A stretch of 17,676 nucleotides of DNA from Fidelibacterota bacterium UBA6531 (GCA_002436185.1 DJKX01000054.1:1-17676), one strand, 5' to 3'; counted from the first letter of the stretch, positions 8,404 through 15,020 are shown. Numbers and translations are program-made. Notes: a model not told the origin generated them from the letters alone.

Positions 8404-9305
8404 ATTGGTTACCGTCAATAGATATAGTTGTTCCATGTTACAATGTGGACCATATTGTTAAACAATGTGTAAACAGTTTATTAACACAGAAGTACGATGA
8501 AAACTCTATCACAATTTACCTGATTAATGATGGATCAACAGATACAACAGGTGAAATATTGAATTCATTTTCACACCATCATCATATAAATATAATTCAT
8601 CATGAAAAGAACAGAGGTTTGTCTGCAGCCCGCAACACAGGGATAAAATCGGGCACGGGAGAGGTTATTATTTTTCTGGATAGCGACAGAACTGTTCAAC
8701 CAAATTGGATTTCTGAACATATAAATATATTAAGAAACAATGATGTTGTGGGCGTTATTGGTGATTCACAACTACCACACGGAAACATACCCACCAAACT
8801 TGATAGTTATTTATATGATCCGCGAAGAGGTGCTCGTCGTTTTGGAGAAGGAACCCCAATCCGATTCCCCTATTTTTTACTGAATAATACATCATTGAAG
8901 CGTTCAGTATTTGATGTTATTGAGTTTTTTGATGAAAATATTATGTCTTATGGAGGAGAAGATACCGAACTAGCAATACGACTTTGGGAAGCATATCCAG
9001 ATGGTTTACGTTTTTCGTTTTCTGCAACTTGTGAACATCATCATCATCGTGAATTAAATGATTATTGTAATTTGATGTACGGCTATGGGAAAACAAATCT
9101 ACCGTCGTTATTAAAGCAATTTCCCCAGTATAACACAGAGTTGGGAGGACAGTGGATAAAATCAATAAAAGGATATCTACTCTTTAATCCTATTGTACGT
9201 TTTTGGGTTGTAAAAACACGTCATTTTCGCAATAGTTTTTGGCTGTCTAGGTATCTGGTCATTGATGCGGTCATTCGGGGCGCAAGAACGGTTTCTCGTC
9301 AGTGA
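8400..9305 (+). CDS. Glycosyltransferase family 2
   Basis: This is a GT-A fold inverting glycosyltransferase of 301 residues. It opens directly with SIDIVVPCYNVDHIVKQCVNSLL, then the nucleotide-binding LINDGSTDTTGEIL (D44), NRGLSAARNTGI at 71-82 and the metal-binding DSD at 94-96 in VIIFLDSDRTVQPNWI. The likely catalytic acidic pair is GGEDTEL (E187, D188). The start is TTG within a TTGA overlap with the preceding stop, and no other start fits the conserved N-terminus. Two histidine clusters, HHHH at 59-62 and again at 213-216 (CEHHHHRELN), are unusual. It is the last gene of the glycan run. No priming transferase or polymerase is seen here, so the locus depends on genes elsewhere. Confidence 0.87.
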   Translation: MNWLPSIDIVVPCYNVDHIVKQCVNSLLTQKYDENSITIYLINDGSTDTTGEILNSFSHHHHINIIHHEKNRGLSAARNTGIKSGTGEVIIFLDSDRTVQPNWISEHINILRNNDVVGVIGDSQLPHGNIPTKLDSYLYDPRRGARRFGEGTPIRFPYFLLNNTSLKRSVFDVIEFFDENIMSYGGEDTELAIRLWEAYPDGLRFSFSATCEHHHHRELNDYCNLMYGYGKTNLPSLLKQFPQYNTELGGQWIKSIKGYLLFNPIVRFWVVKTRHFRNSFWLSRYLVIDAVIRGARTVSRQ

Positions 9306-9348
9306 AAAAGGAAATTCAACACAATATTGACTTATTATAATATAAATG

Positions 9349-9376
9349 TTGACAAATATCGAATTGTGCTTAAATT
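9349..9376 (+). promoter_or_regulatory. Candidate promoter for the small membrane protein pair
   Basis: TTGACA at 9349-9354, an exact -35 consensus, is followed after 16 bases by TAAATT at 9371-9376, 4 of 6 matches to the -10 consensus. A second TTGACT lies 22 bases earlier at 9327-9332. The spacing and the start of a new transcription unit after 9305 support a promoter here, but the -10 is weak and the sigma-factor preference of this lineage is unknown. Confidence 0.4.
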
Positions 9377-9381
9377 CAAGT

Positions 9382-9406
9382 GATTTGAAGGTATATAAGT
9401 CAAATC
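9382..9406. promoter_or_regulatory. Inverted repeat, possible operator or leader hairpin
   Basis: GATTTGA at 9382-9388 and TCAAATC at 9400-9406 are perfect 7-base inverted arms around the AT-rich core AGGTATATAAG. The centre-to-centre distance of 18 bases and the TATATA core suit a dimeric repressor site over or just after a promoter. As RNA it would form a weak hairpin. Confidence 0.4.
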
Positions 9407-9433
9407 TAAACAGAAGAACATACCAATCGGGGG

Positions 9434-9451
9434 CGGACTGTCTCCGTTTTT
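9434..9451 (+). promoter_or_regulatory. Small GC-rich hairpin with T-run in the leader, attenuator-like
   Basis: CGGA at 9434-9437 pairs with TCCG at 9443-9446 around a 5-base loop and is followed by five T residues (9447-9451). The 4-base stem is short for an intrinsic terminator. It lies 29 bases before the first small gene, so it could act as a weak attenuator. Confidence 0.28.
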
Positions 9452-9466
9452 ACTAATAACCAAACC

Positions 9467-9473
9467 AAGGAGG
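9467..9473 (+). promoter_or_regulatory. Strong ribosome binding site of the 68-residue gene
   Basis: AAGGAGG ends 6 bases before the ATG at 9480. It is the best Shine-Dalgarno match in the window, where most genes have weak ones or none, and suggests high translation. Confidence 0.85.
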
Positions 9474-9479
9474 AACATC

Positions 9480-9686
9480 ATGGCTGATGTGAGTTCAACT
9501 GTCAATAGCGTCGTCGCTGGAATCGTAGGTCTTATTAAAGGCTTAATCGTATTCTTTGTTTTTGCTAATATCCTATACTCAACAGGATTTGATCCTGTAG
9601 GTGGTGTAGTCGATCTAGTAAATACATTTCTAGATGGCGGATTAGCTGGCTTATTAGCACTGCTATTTCTCGTATCGATGGCGTGA
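9480..9686 (+). CDS. Small two-helix membrane protein A (68 aa), function unknown
   Basis: I recognise no family. The 68-residue product has an N-terminal stretch that can form an amphipathic helix (SSTVNSVVAGIVGLIKG), merging into a first membrane segment at about 20-33 (GLIVFFVFANILYS). A glycine- and aspartate-containing loop follows (GFDPVGGVVDLVNTFLDG), then a second hydrophobic segment at 54-68 (GLAGLLALLFLVSMA) that ends the protein. It has no cysteine, no leader cleavage motif and little charge. It aligns without gaps to the product of the next gene over 61 residues with 27 identities, best in the C-terminal segment. The strong AAGGAGG site decides the start. It follows the glycan genes after 174 bases holding its own candidate promoter, so it is probably transcribed separately, and abundantly. 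Possible roles are membrane scaffold, channel or bacteriocin-like peptide, none of which is shown by the sequence. Confidence 0.78.
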   Translation: MADVSSTVNSVVAGIVGLIKGLIVFFVFANILYSTGFDPVGGVVDLVNTFLDGGLAGLLALLFLVSMA

Positions 9687-9689
9687 TAA

Positions 9690-9745
9690 TTAACAGGATA
9701 ACTAACAGGGTTTCGATTTTAAATAGAAACCCTGTATCCTGCTAA
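9690..9745 (+). ncRNA. Long intercistronic hairpin between the small genes
   Basis: ACAGGGTTTC (9705-9714) and GAAACCCTGT (9726-9735) are perfect 10-base inverted arms with an 11-base loop. Outside a 5-base bulge, CAGGATA (9694-9700) pairs with TATCCTG (9735-9741). After one mismatch, TTA (9690-9692) pairs with TAA (9743-9745). The outer helix and the last pair of the inner helix compete for T9735. No T-run follows, so it is not a standard terminator. A role in mRNA stability, processing or setting the ratio of the two proteins is inferred. It ends just before the ribosome site of the second gene. Confidence 0.7.
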
Positions 9746-9754
9746 CCTCATCAT

Positions 9755-9760
9755 AGGAGG
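9755..9760 (+). promoter_or_regulatory. Strong ribosome binding site of the 70-residue gene
   Basis: AGGAGG ends 4 bases before the ATG at 9765. Together with AAGGAGG of the preceding gene it marks this pair as unusually well equipped for translation. Confidence 0.8.
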
Positions 9761-9764
9761 AAAT

Positions 9765-9977
9765 ATGAGTGCTTTTGACAGCGTAAATGAATGGATAGCC
9801 AAAATAACCGACCTGCTGAAAACGCTGGTGGTCCTCGGTATTGTCATTGGAATTTTATTTGACGATCCATTTGGCGTGATTGCAGGAGTTGGTAGAATAA
9901 TGGGACAATTTGGTGATGCGGGCCTTGCAGGTCTGTTAGCACTGATTTTTCTCGTTGCTATGAGCTCCAAGAAGTAA
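9765..9977 (+). CDS. Small two-helix membrane protein B (70 aa), paralogue of A
   Basis: I recognise no family. The 70-residue product has the same plan as its neighbour: an amphipathic N-terminus (FDSVNEWIAKITDLLK), a first membrane segment at about 20-32 (TLVVLGIVIGILF), a loop with DDPFGVIAGVGRIMGQFGDA, and a second segment at 53-66 (GLAGLLALIFLVAM). Unlike A, it ends in a short basic tail, SSKK. The first helix of B is more charged, so the two are not interchangeable copies. In the shared GLAGLLAL stretch five of eight codons differ synonymously, showing selection on the protein. G+C over 9781-9960 is 81 of 180 bases, higher than its AT-rich neighbours. It lies 78 bases after A, separated by the hairpin, and is followed by a terminator hairpin. 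Function is unknown; pairing of A and B in one complex is an inference. Confidence 0.78.
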   Translation: MSAFDSVNEWIAKITDLLKTLVVLGIVIGILFDDPFGVIAGVGRIMGQFGDAGLAGLLALIFLVAMSSKK

Positions 9978-10002
9978 TCCACAACCAATATCCGTTTTAC
10001 TT

Positions 10003-10034
10003 ACTGCGCCCCGCTTGTCGGGGCGTAGTTGTTT
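10003..10034 (+). terminator. Intrinsic terminator after the small-protein pair
   Basis: ACTGCGCCCCG (10003-10013) pairs with CGGGGCGTAGT (10019-10029) around the loop CTTGT, giving 11 pairs with one G-U. A short imperfect T-rich tail follows (TGTTT). The stem is strong and the tail weak. It closes the transcription unit beginning near 9380 and separates it from the outer-membrane genes. Confidence 0.75.
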
Positions 10035-10046
10035 ACATGAGTCTTA

Positions 10047-10075
10047 TTGAAAAAGAATCCTTTTAATATTATTTT
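10047..10075 (+). promoter_or_regulatory. Possible promoter for the outer-membrane barrel genes
   Basis: TTGAAA at 10047-10052 and TATTTT at 10070-10075 are separated by 17 bases. It lies after the terminator and about 27 bases before the first possible start of the next gene. The region is very AT-rich, so chance matches are likely. Confidence 0.25.
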
Positions 10076-10101
10076 GACCAAATTAAATAATTTAAAATGC
10101 T

Positions 10102-10959
10102 GTGTGTTTTTCTATACAAAAAATAAAAACAATTAAAATTATATTACGGAAAGCGACGACGTTGGTTATGTTTTCGTTGTGCGTTAGTACATATTTGTCA
10201 GCAGCATTTGAACATTATCCTTCCAATTCTGCAGCTGTTGGATCAGGCTTACTTACTGTTAATATATATGCGAATGCAATAGGAGTGTTTTCAGACCCGG
10301 CGAGTGTTACGTTGTTTAATAAAAGAAATTTTGCTATTTCGTCAGGTCATCGGTTTGGATTAAGACTCCTTCAACATCATAGTACAGCAATAGCACAACC
10401 AATTAAAAAGGGGTTTATTGCTGTAGGGGCTAGTTTTTTTGGAGATAAACTATACGGTGAAACAATCTGGTGTTTAGCAATGGGCAGGAAAATTTCCGAA
10501 AAATTAAACATTGGCATGGGACTTATGGTCTATGATTTACAAATTAAAAATTATGGCACAGCCAGGAGCTTGGGAATCAATATGGGCTGGCGAATGAAAT
10601 TGAATGAAACTTTACAATGGCGGGGAATTTGGCGGAACATTAATGGACCCACTATAGGAAAATCAAAGGATGCTATACCTCAAATTATTGTTTCAGCATT
10701 GGTATACAATCCTTTACCAAAAGCAACGATAGTTATAGAATGGGAACAAGACACTTTATATGAAAGCCGATTGAAGTTTGGAGGAGAATTTAAACTTTTG
10801 CCATGGGTTGTAATTTATACAGGGCACGCTTCGTCTCCGAATCAAACTACAGCAGGTTTAGGAATAATTTATAAACATTTAAATATTAATTATGCAGTAT
10901 CAACACATAGTCATTTGGATTTGTCTCACTGGTTTGGTGTGGGGCTTACCATCCACTGA
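10102..10959 (+). CDS. Outer-membrane beta-barrel protein, PorV/PorQ-like
   Basis: The product is a probable outer-membrane beta-barrel of the FadL/PorV/PorQ kind common in the FCB group. The signal is a basic stretch, a hydrophobic run (TTLVMFSLCVSTYLSA) and a likely cleavage before AFEHYP. The mature start SAAVGSGLLTVNIYANAIGVFSDPASVTLFNKRNFAIS matches the PorV-type pattern in which a glycine-rich opening is followed by a DP-containing strand and the first hairpin. Alternating strands follow, ending in FGVGLTIH, a plausible terminal barrel strand. The start is uncertain: GTG at 10102, TTG at 10162 and ATG at 10168 are in frame, and the later two give a signal peptide without a basic N-terminus. 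Its last 68 bases overlap the next gene. A type IX secretion link is possible but not shown. Confidence 0.72.
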   Translation: MCFSIQKIKTIKIILRKATTLVMFSLCVSTYLSAAFEHYPSNSAAVGSGLLTVNIYANAIGVFSDPASVTLFNKRNFAISSGHRFGLRLLQHHSTAIAQPIKKGFIAVGASFFGDKLYGETIWCLAMGRKISEKLNIGMGLMVYDLQIKNYGTARSLGINMGWRMKLNETLQWRGIWRNINGPTIGKSKDAIPQIIVSALVYNPLPKATIVIEWEQDTLYESRLKFGGEFKLLPWVVIYTGHASSPNQTTAGLGIIYKHLNINYAVSTHSHLDLSHWFGVGLTIH

Positions 10960-12685
10960 AAAAATTCATTCTGCAGAAGATTGGTTTGTTTTGTTGGGTT
11001 ATGATGCGGATTCTTCTATTCCTGAAGAAGATTTAAATGATATTCAACAATTAATCAACACACCCGTTGCTTATTCTGATGTAGTTTTAATTTTGACAGG
11101 AACGTCTGTTTTACCAGTGTCTGATCTAGATATCATTCTCAAAGCAAAAGACATGAATGATCTTAAATCTAACAATCAATTATCAATTGCAACTCAGAGA
11201 CTCATGAATAGCATTCGTATTGTTGAGGTCAATCCATTGAAATTATCCATTAAGGAGAAAATTGCATACCAGGATGGCATTCGCCACGATTGGCGGGCAA
11301 TTGGAAATTTCGGAAATTATGATTTTGGAATACTTCTAGAAAAAGATCCGGGCGAGCAGAATATATTCGATCATAATAGTGTTTATTTAAAATGGAATTC
11401 CTCAAATATGAAATTCATCGCAGGTGACCACCAACTGATTGGAGGTTATGGATTAGTTGCTTGGCGCACAACGTCGGTTCATAAAGGATTTGAAACTATA
11501 AATACACTTCCACGTCAAGGAAAAGGAATAAAGGGTTATCGTTCAAGCAATGAATATTGGAATACCCGGGGATTTGGTGGTGAACAGCAAACACAGTATG
11601 GTAAATTTACGTATTCGTTAGGCAGGACTTATCAGGATGGCTCTCTGGAAGGTGAGGAAATAAAATTGGATAAAACAGGGCTACATATAACACAAAATGA
11701 TTTGTTAAAGCAAAATCAATTGGTAGAAAATGCAGCAACAGTTATGTGGAATAATAATTTCACCTCATATCAGTTGGGCGTTTTACTTAATACACAAAGC
11801 GTTAGTGATAATGATGGTGGAAATATTCAACACAGTTCGGTATCCATTTTTACCTCTGAAAAACAAAATGATTTGCATTGGTTTGGAGAAACTGCATTTA
11901 ATAATAATTTGTCTATCGCATTTTTAGGAGGCGTTTTATTTAGAAGTGGTACAATAAAATACCTCACTTCTCTACGTTATTATCCAGCTAATTTCAGAAC
12001 GTATAGAGCACAACCATTTTCAGAATGGCAAGGACAAAAAGAGGGTGAAAAAGGAATCTTTCAAAATGTACAATTGAAATATGTAAAACATGTTATTTCA
12101 ATATACAGTGATATAGCTGAAAAAATTGACGAAAATACATTAACAACCAGTAATAATATAAAATATGAATCAGGTATCCGGTGGCAGTGGTTTGGCAAAA
12201 AACATCGTTTCAAAACTCAATTAAGGAAAAGTAACCAATTGCAAACAACCCAAATCTATTTTCCAAATACAATCAATTACGATATTTATCGCACAACAGC
12301 TAAAGGTCAGTACCAATATCAACCCACTAAAAATTTAGATGTACGTTGGCAAATTAATTCGACATTTTACAATAATGAATCTCAGGGTTTAGGAATTGAA
12401 ACACGGTTTAATTGGGAAATTCCTAACTTTGTAATCACTGGAAGCTGGATTACAGCTAATGTTGATGATTATAACGGGCGGGTCTATTTTTGGGATCTGA
12501 ATCTTCCTGGAGAAATGCGTAGTTTAGCTGTTTCAGATGAAAAACAATTGTTAGGTGTTAAAATTAAAATGAAGAGTAAAAACAATTACCAAATTTATAT
12601 GCGCTGGAGGTCGGCTTGGGATTCTATGAATTTTTCTGGAACAGCAGACCAACGATATGCGTTAGCAATCCAAATAATTTTATAA
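10892..12685 (+). CDS. Outer-membrane beta-barrel protein, helix-hairpin-helix-associated family
   Basis: The 597-residue protein has a signal peptide (MQYQHIVIWICLTGLVWG). A helical N-terminal region follows at about 25-115 (EEDLNDIQQLINTPVAYSDVVLILTG, then LDIILKAKDMNDL), which looks like degenerate helix-hairpin-helix repeats. A long run of amphipathic strands from about 120 is consistent with a large barrel. The segment from residue 178 (GDHQLIGGYGLVAWRT, then LPRQGKGIKGYRSSNEYWNTRGFGG) is the conserved core I know from Bacteroidetes barrels annotated as helix-hairpin-helix or ComEA-like. Any DNA-uptake role is unproven for that family. The start overlaps the previous gene by 68 bases in another frame; later starts would lose the signal peptide, so the overlap is probably real. 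The terminal LAIQIIL fits a barrel end. Confidence 0.72.
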   Translation: MQYQHIVIWICLTGLVWGLPSTEKIHSAEDWFVLLGYDADSSIPEEDLNDIQQLINTPVAYSDVVLILTGTSVLPVSDLDIILKAKDMNDLKSNNQLSIATQRLMNSIRIVEVNPLKLSIKEKIAYQDGIRHDWRAIGNFGNYDFGILLEKDPGEQNIFDHNSVYLKWNSSNMKFIAGDHQLIGGYGLVAWRTTSVHKGFETINTLPRQGKGIKGYRSSNEYWNTRGFGGEQQTQYGKFTYSLGRTYQDGSLEGEEIKLDKTGLHITQNDLLKQNQLVENAATVMWNNNFTSYQLGVLLNTQSVSDNDGGNIQHSSVSIFTSEKQNDLHWFGETAFNNNLSIAFLGGVLFRSGTIKYLTSLRYYPANFRTYRAQPFSEWQGQKEGEKGIFQNVQLKYVKHVISIYSDIAEKIDENTLTTSNNIKYESGIRWQWFGKKHRFKTQLRKSNQLQTTQIYFPNTINYDIYRTTAKGQYQYQPTKNLDVRWQINSTFYNNESQGLGIETRFNWEIPNFVITGSWITANVDDYNGRVYFWDLNLPGEMRSLAVSDEKQLLGVKIKMKSKNNYQIYMRWRSAWDSMNFSGTADQRYALAIQIIL

Positions 12686-12729
12686 GGCATTATTGCCAGA
12701 GTTAACTTTGATACAATAATTTACCCCAT

Positions 12730-14217
12730 ATGTTTACGTTTTATAAATTCATAATTCTATCATTCTTCTTGAGTGCTCACCTGTCAGCAACTATTCTGGT
12801 TGTCAATAGAGTTAATCAACAAGAAAATGAAATGCAAATATTAGATAATTCGAAAGTGACGTATGTTTCCGCTAAAGATTTATCAAATGTTTTGACCACA
12901 CGCTTTCCGTTTATGAACAAAGAACGCATGAAGATGGTCTTATATTTTTCTGATACACGCATTAAGATTTCCAGTAATTCCAGTTATATCCTTGTGGATG
13001 ATGAAGTTTATCATATGCCTGTCTACGCCAAAAGTAAAGACGATGATATTTATCTTCCAGCTGTTCCTATCTTCAACATTTTGAAGCAAACTGTTTTACC
13101 TGGATTAACCTATGACCCCATTAAACAGCGGCTGGATATTGATGTTGTAAAATTTAATATTACAAATGTGGATATAGAACAAAAAGCTAACGGAACCATC
13201 CTGACAGTTTTTACTCGAGAAAAATTCAATCAGGGGCATATAAGTTCATTTGAACATGAAAATGGCTGGTTCTATCTAACAGTGCAAAATGGAGTGGTTG
13301 ATACAACAAAAATCAATAAAGCAGATACGCGTGGTGTAATTGCCAAGGTAACTGCAAACCAATTTGCTCAGTCGGCTCAACTGGCGTTTCGATTAAGATC
13401 AGAGATCATTGGTCATGAAGTATTTCAAAGTCTCGATCCCAATGCAATTGTAATTACGCTGCGTACTCCATTTGATAAGAGTACCGAACGTATACGTGTC
13501 TTGCGTAATCGTTGGAGGCTGGACACAGTTGTGTTGGATGCCGGCCACGGCGGCAAAGACGGTGGTACGGTTGGCAGAAGCGGTACGAGAGAAAAAGATA
13601 TTGTACTGGATATCAGCAAACGTTTAGGTTTGCTTTTAGAGAAGAAAACAAATATTAATGTTGTTTATACGAGGGAAGAAGATATTTTTATTCCTCTTTG
13701 GAAACGGACTAAAATTGCCAATGAGAGCAATGGTAAAATATTTGTCAGTATTCACGCCAACAGTAATCCCAATCGATCAGCTAAGGGTTTTGAATCTTAT
13801 TTACTTAAACAAGGAAAATCAGATGATGCAATTGCGCTGGCTTCCAGGGAAAATGCTGTTATTAAGTTAGAAGAACACAGTGGAGATAAATATAAAGAAT
13901 TAACGGGTGAAAACCTGATCATGGCGACCATGGCACAATCTATGTTTTTAAAGGAGAGCGAGGAACTGGCTGCTTTTATCCAAGAAGAGCTTGGTAACCG
14001 ACTGAATTCACCAAACCGCGGGGTGAAACAGGCAGGTTTCGTTGTTTTAATAGGAGCAAGTATGCCGAACGTATTAATTGAAACAGGATTCCTGTCGAAC
14101 CCAACCGAAGAAAAACGCTTAAAACAGGCATCTTATCGTCAAAAGATAGCAGAAGGGATTTTCAGTGCTATTGTAAAATTTCGCTCACTTCGAGAAGAAT
14201 TATTGGCAGAAGGATAA
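12730..14217 (+). CDS. N-acetylmuramoyl-L-alanine amidase (Amidase_3, AmiC-like)
   Basis: This zinc enzyme cleaves the amide bond between MurNAc and the stem peptide, normally in the periplasm during cell separation. The signal peptide is MFTFYKFIILSFFLSAHLSA. Residues about 25-140 form a copper-amine-oxidase-N-like region (VTYVSAKDLSNVL, IYLPAVPIFNIL), and about 145-255 an AMIN-like domain that may bind peptidoglycan. The catalytic domain starts near 263 with LDTVVLDAGHGGKDGG. The zinc ligands H273, E288 and H342 (SIHANSNP) and the catalytic E451 (NVLIETGFLSNPTEEKRL) are all present. The length of 495 residues is on the long side because of the two N-terminal domains. There is no clear ribosome site before the ATG. 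The stop TAA shares a base with the ATG of murI, so the two are coupled. Confidence 0.92.
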   Translation: MFTFYKFIILSFFLSAHLSATILVVNRVNQQENEMQILDNSKVTYVSAKDLSNVLTTRFPFMNKERMKMVLYFSDTRIKISSNSSYILVDDEVYHMPVYAKSKDDDIYLPAVPIFNILKQTVLPGLTYDPIKQRLDIDVVKFNITNVDIEQKANGTILTVFTREKFNQGHISSFEHENGWFYLTVQNGVVDTTKINKADTRGVIAKVTANQFAQSAQLAFRLRSEIIGHEVFQSLDPNAIVITLRTPFDKSTERIRVLRNRWRLDTVVLDAGHGGKDGGTVGRSGTREKDIVLDISKRLGLLLEKKTNINVVYTREEDIFIPLWKRTKIANESNGKIFVSIHANSNPNRSAKGFESYLLKQGKSDDAIALASRENAVIKLEEHSGDKYKELTGENLIMATMAQSMFLKESEELAAFIQEELGNRLNSPNRGVKQAGFVVLIGASMPNVLIETGFLSNPTEEKRLKQASYRQKIAEGIFSAIVKFRSLREELLAEG

Positions 14218-15020
14218 TGGCTGATTCACGACCTATTGGTGTGTTTGATTCTGGACTGGGAGGTTTGACGGTTGCCAAGGCGTTACGTTCAATTTTGCCA
14301 AATGAATCCATCGTCTATTTTGGCGATACTGCACGAGTTCCCTACGGAAATAAGAGCAGTAATTTAATTAAAGAATATTCCCTTGAAATCGCAGATTTTT
14401 TAATGAAGCATGATGCAAAAATGATTGTTGTAGCCTGCAATACAGCTTCAGCTCTAGCCCTGGAGGAATTACAACGTCATTGCACATTACCAGTGATTGG
14501 TGTAATAAATCCCGGAGCCAGAGAAGCGATTAAAGCAACAAAGAATGATCATATTGGCATAATTGGTACAGTGGCAACCGTTTCCTCCAAAGCGTATGAA
14601 AAAGAATTGCAAAAATACAATACAGATATAAAAACGAGTTCACAAGCGTGTCCATTACTAGTCCCTTTAGCTGAAGAAGGCTGGTTGGAAGGAGAAGTAA
14701 CTAATTCCATTGTGAAACACTATGTATCACCCCTAAATGATGATGCAATTGATACACTCATTTTAGGCTGCACTCACTATCCCTTATTGAAAAATGTAAT
14801 CGCAAGCCAAGTAAATGATAATACAACATTAATTGATTCAGCTTCCGCAGTTGCCAGGGTAGTTAAGGAAAGCTTTTTGGAGACAGATCAACTAAATGAT
14901 AGTGATGAAAAAGGAATGCTAACCTGTTTTGTAACGGATATTCCTATGCGATTTGAAGATGTAGGCCAGCGATTTTTAGGTTCTCCTATGGATCATGTCC
15001 AGACCGTCCATGACATCTGA
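14217..15020 (+). CDS. murI: Glutamate racemase
   Basis: MurI interconverts L- and D-glutamate in the cytoplasm without cofactor, supplying D-Glu for peptidoglycan. The 267-residue length is usual. The sequence opens with IGVFDSGLGGLTVAKAL and then FGDTARVPYGNKS. Both catalytic cysteines are present: C74 in VVACNTASA and C185 in ILGCTHYPLL. The start is fixed by the TAATG overlap with the amidase. It is followed by folC, with a 26-base overlap if the upstream folC start is used. The gene order links cell-wall cleavage and precursor supply in one transcript. Confidence 0.97.
   Translation: MADSRPIGVFDSGLGGLTVAKALRSILPNESIVYFGDTARVPYGNKSSNLIKEYSLEIADFLMKHDAKMIVVACNTASALALEELQRHCTLPVIGVINPGAREAIKATKNDHIGIIGTVATVSSKAYEKELQKYNTDIKTSSQACPLLVPLAEEGWLEGEVTNSIVKHYVSPLNDDAIDTLILGCTHYPLLKNVIASQVNDNTTLIDSASAVARVVKESFLETDQLNDSDEKGMLTCFVTDIPMRFEDVGQRFLGSPMDHVQTVHDI

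Noticed and set aside
9336..9341. Exact TATAAT as the main -10 of the small-protein unit
   Set aside because: The bases 17 upstream (AATTCA) do not resemble a -35 element, and the region is so AT-rich that the match may be chance.
9690..9745. Intercistronic hairpin as an intrinsic terminator
   Set aside because: No T-run follows the stem on the plus strand (the bases after it are GCTAACCTCATC), and a well-equipped gene starts right after it.
9480..9977. Small proteins as ATP synthase subunit c, Flp pilin or type I toxin
   Set aside because: There is no conserved carboxylate in the second helix as in subunit c, no pilin cleavage motif, and the toxins I know are shorter and have hidden ribosome sites. 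A holin- or bacteriocin-like role stays possible but unsupported.
12688..12699. GGCA/TGCC hairpin after the large barrel gene as a terminator
   Set aside because: The stem has only 4 pairs and no T-run, and the amidase gene follows after 44 bases.
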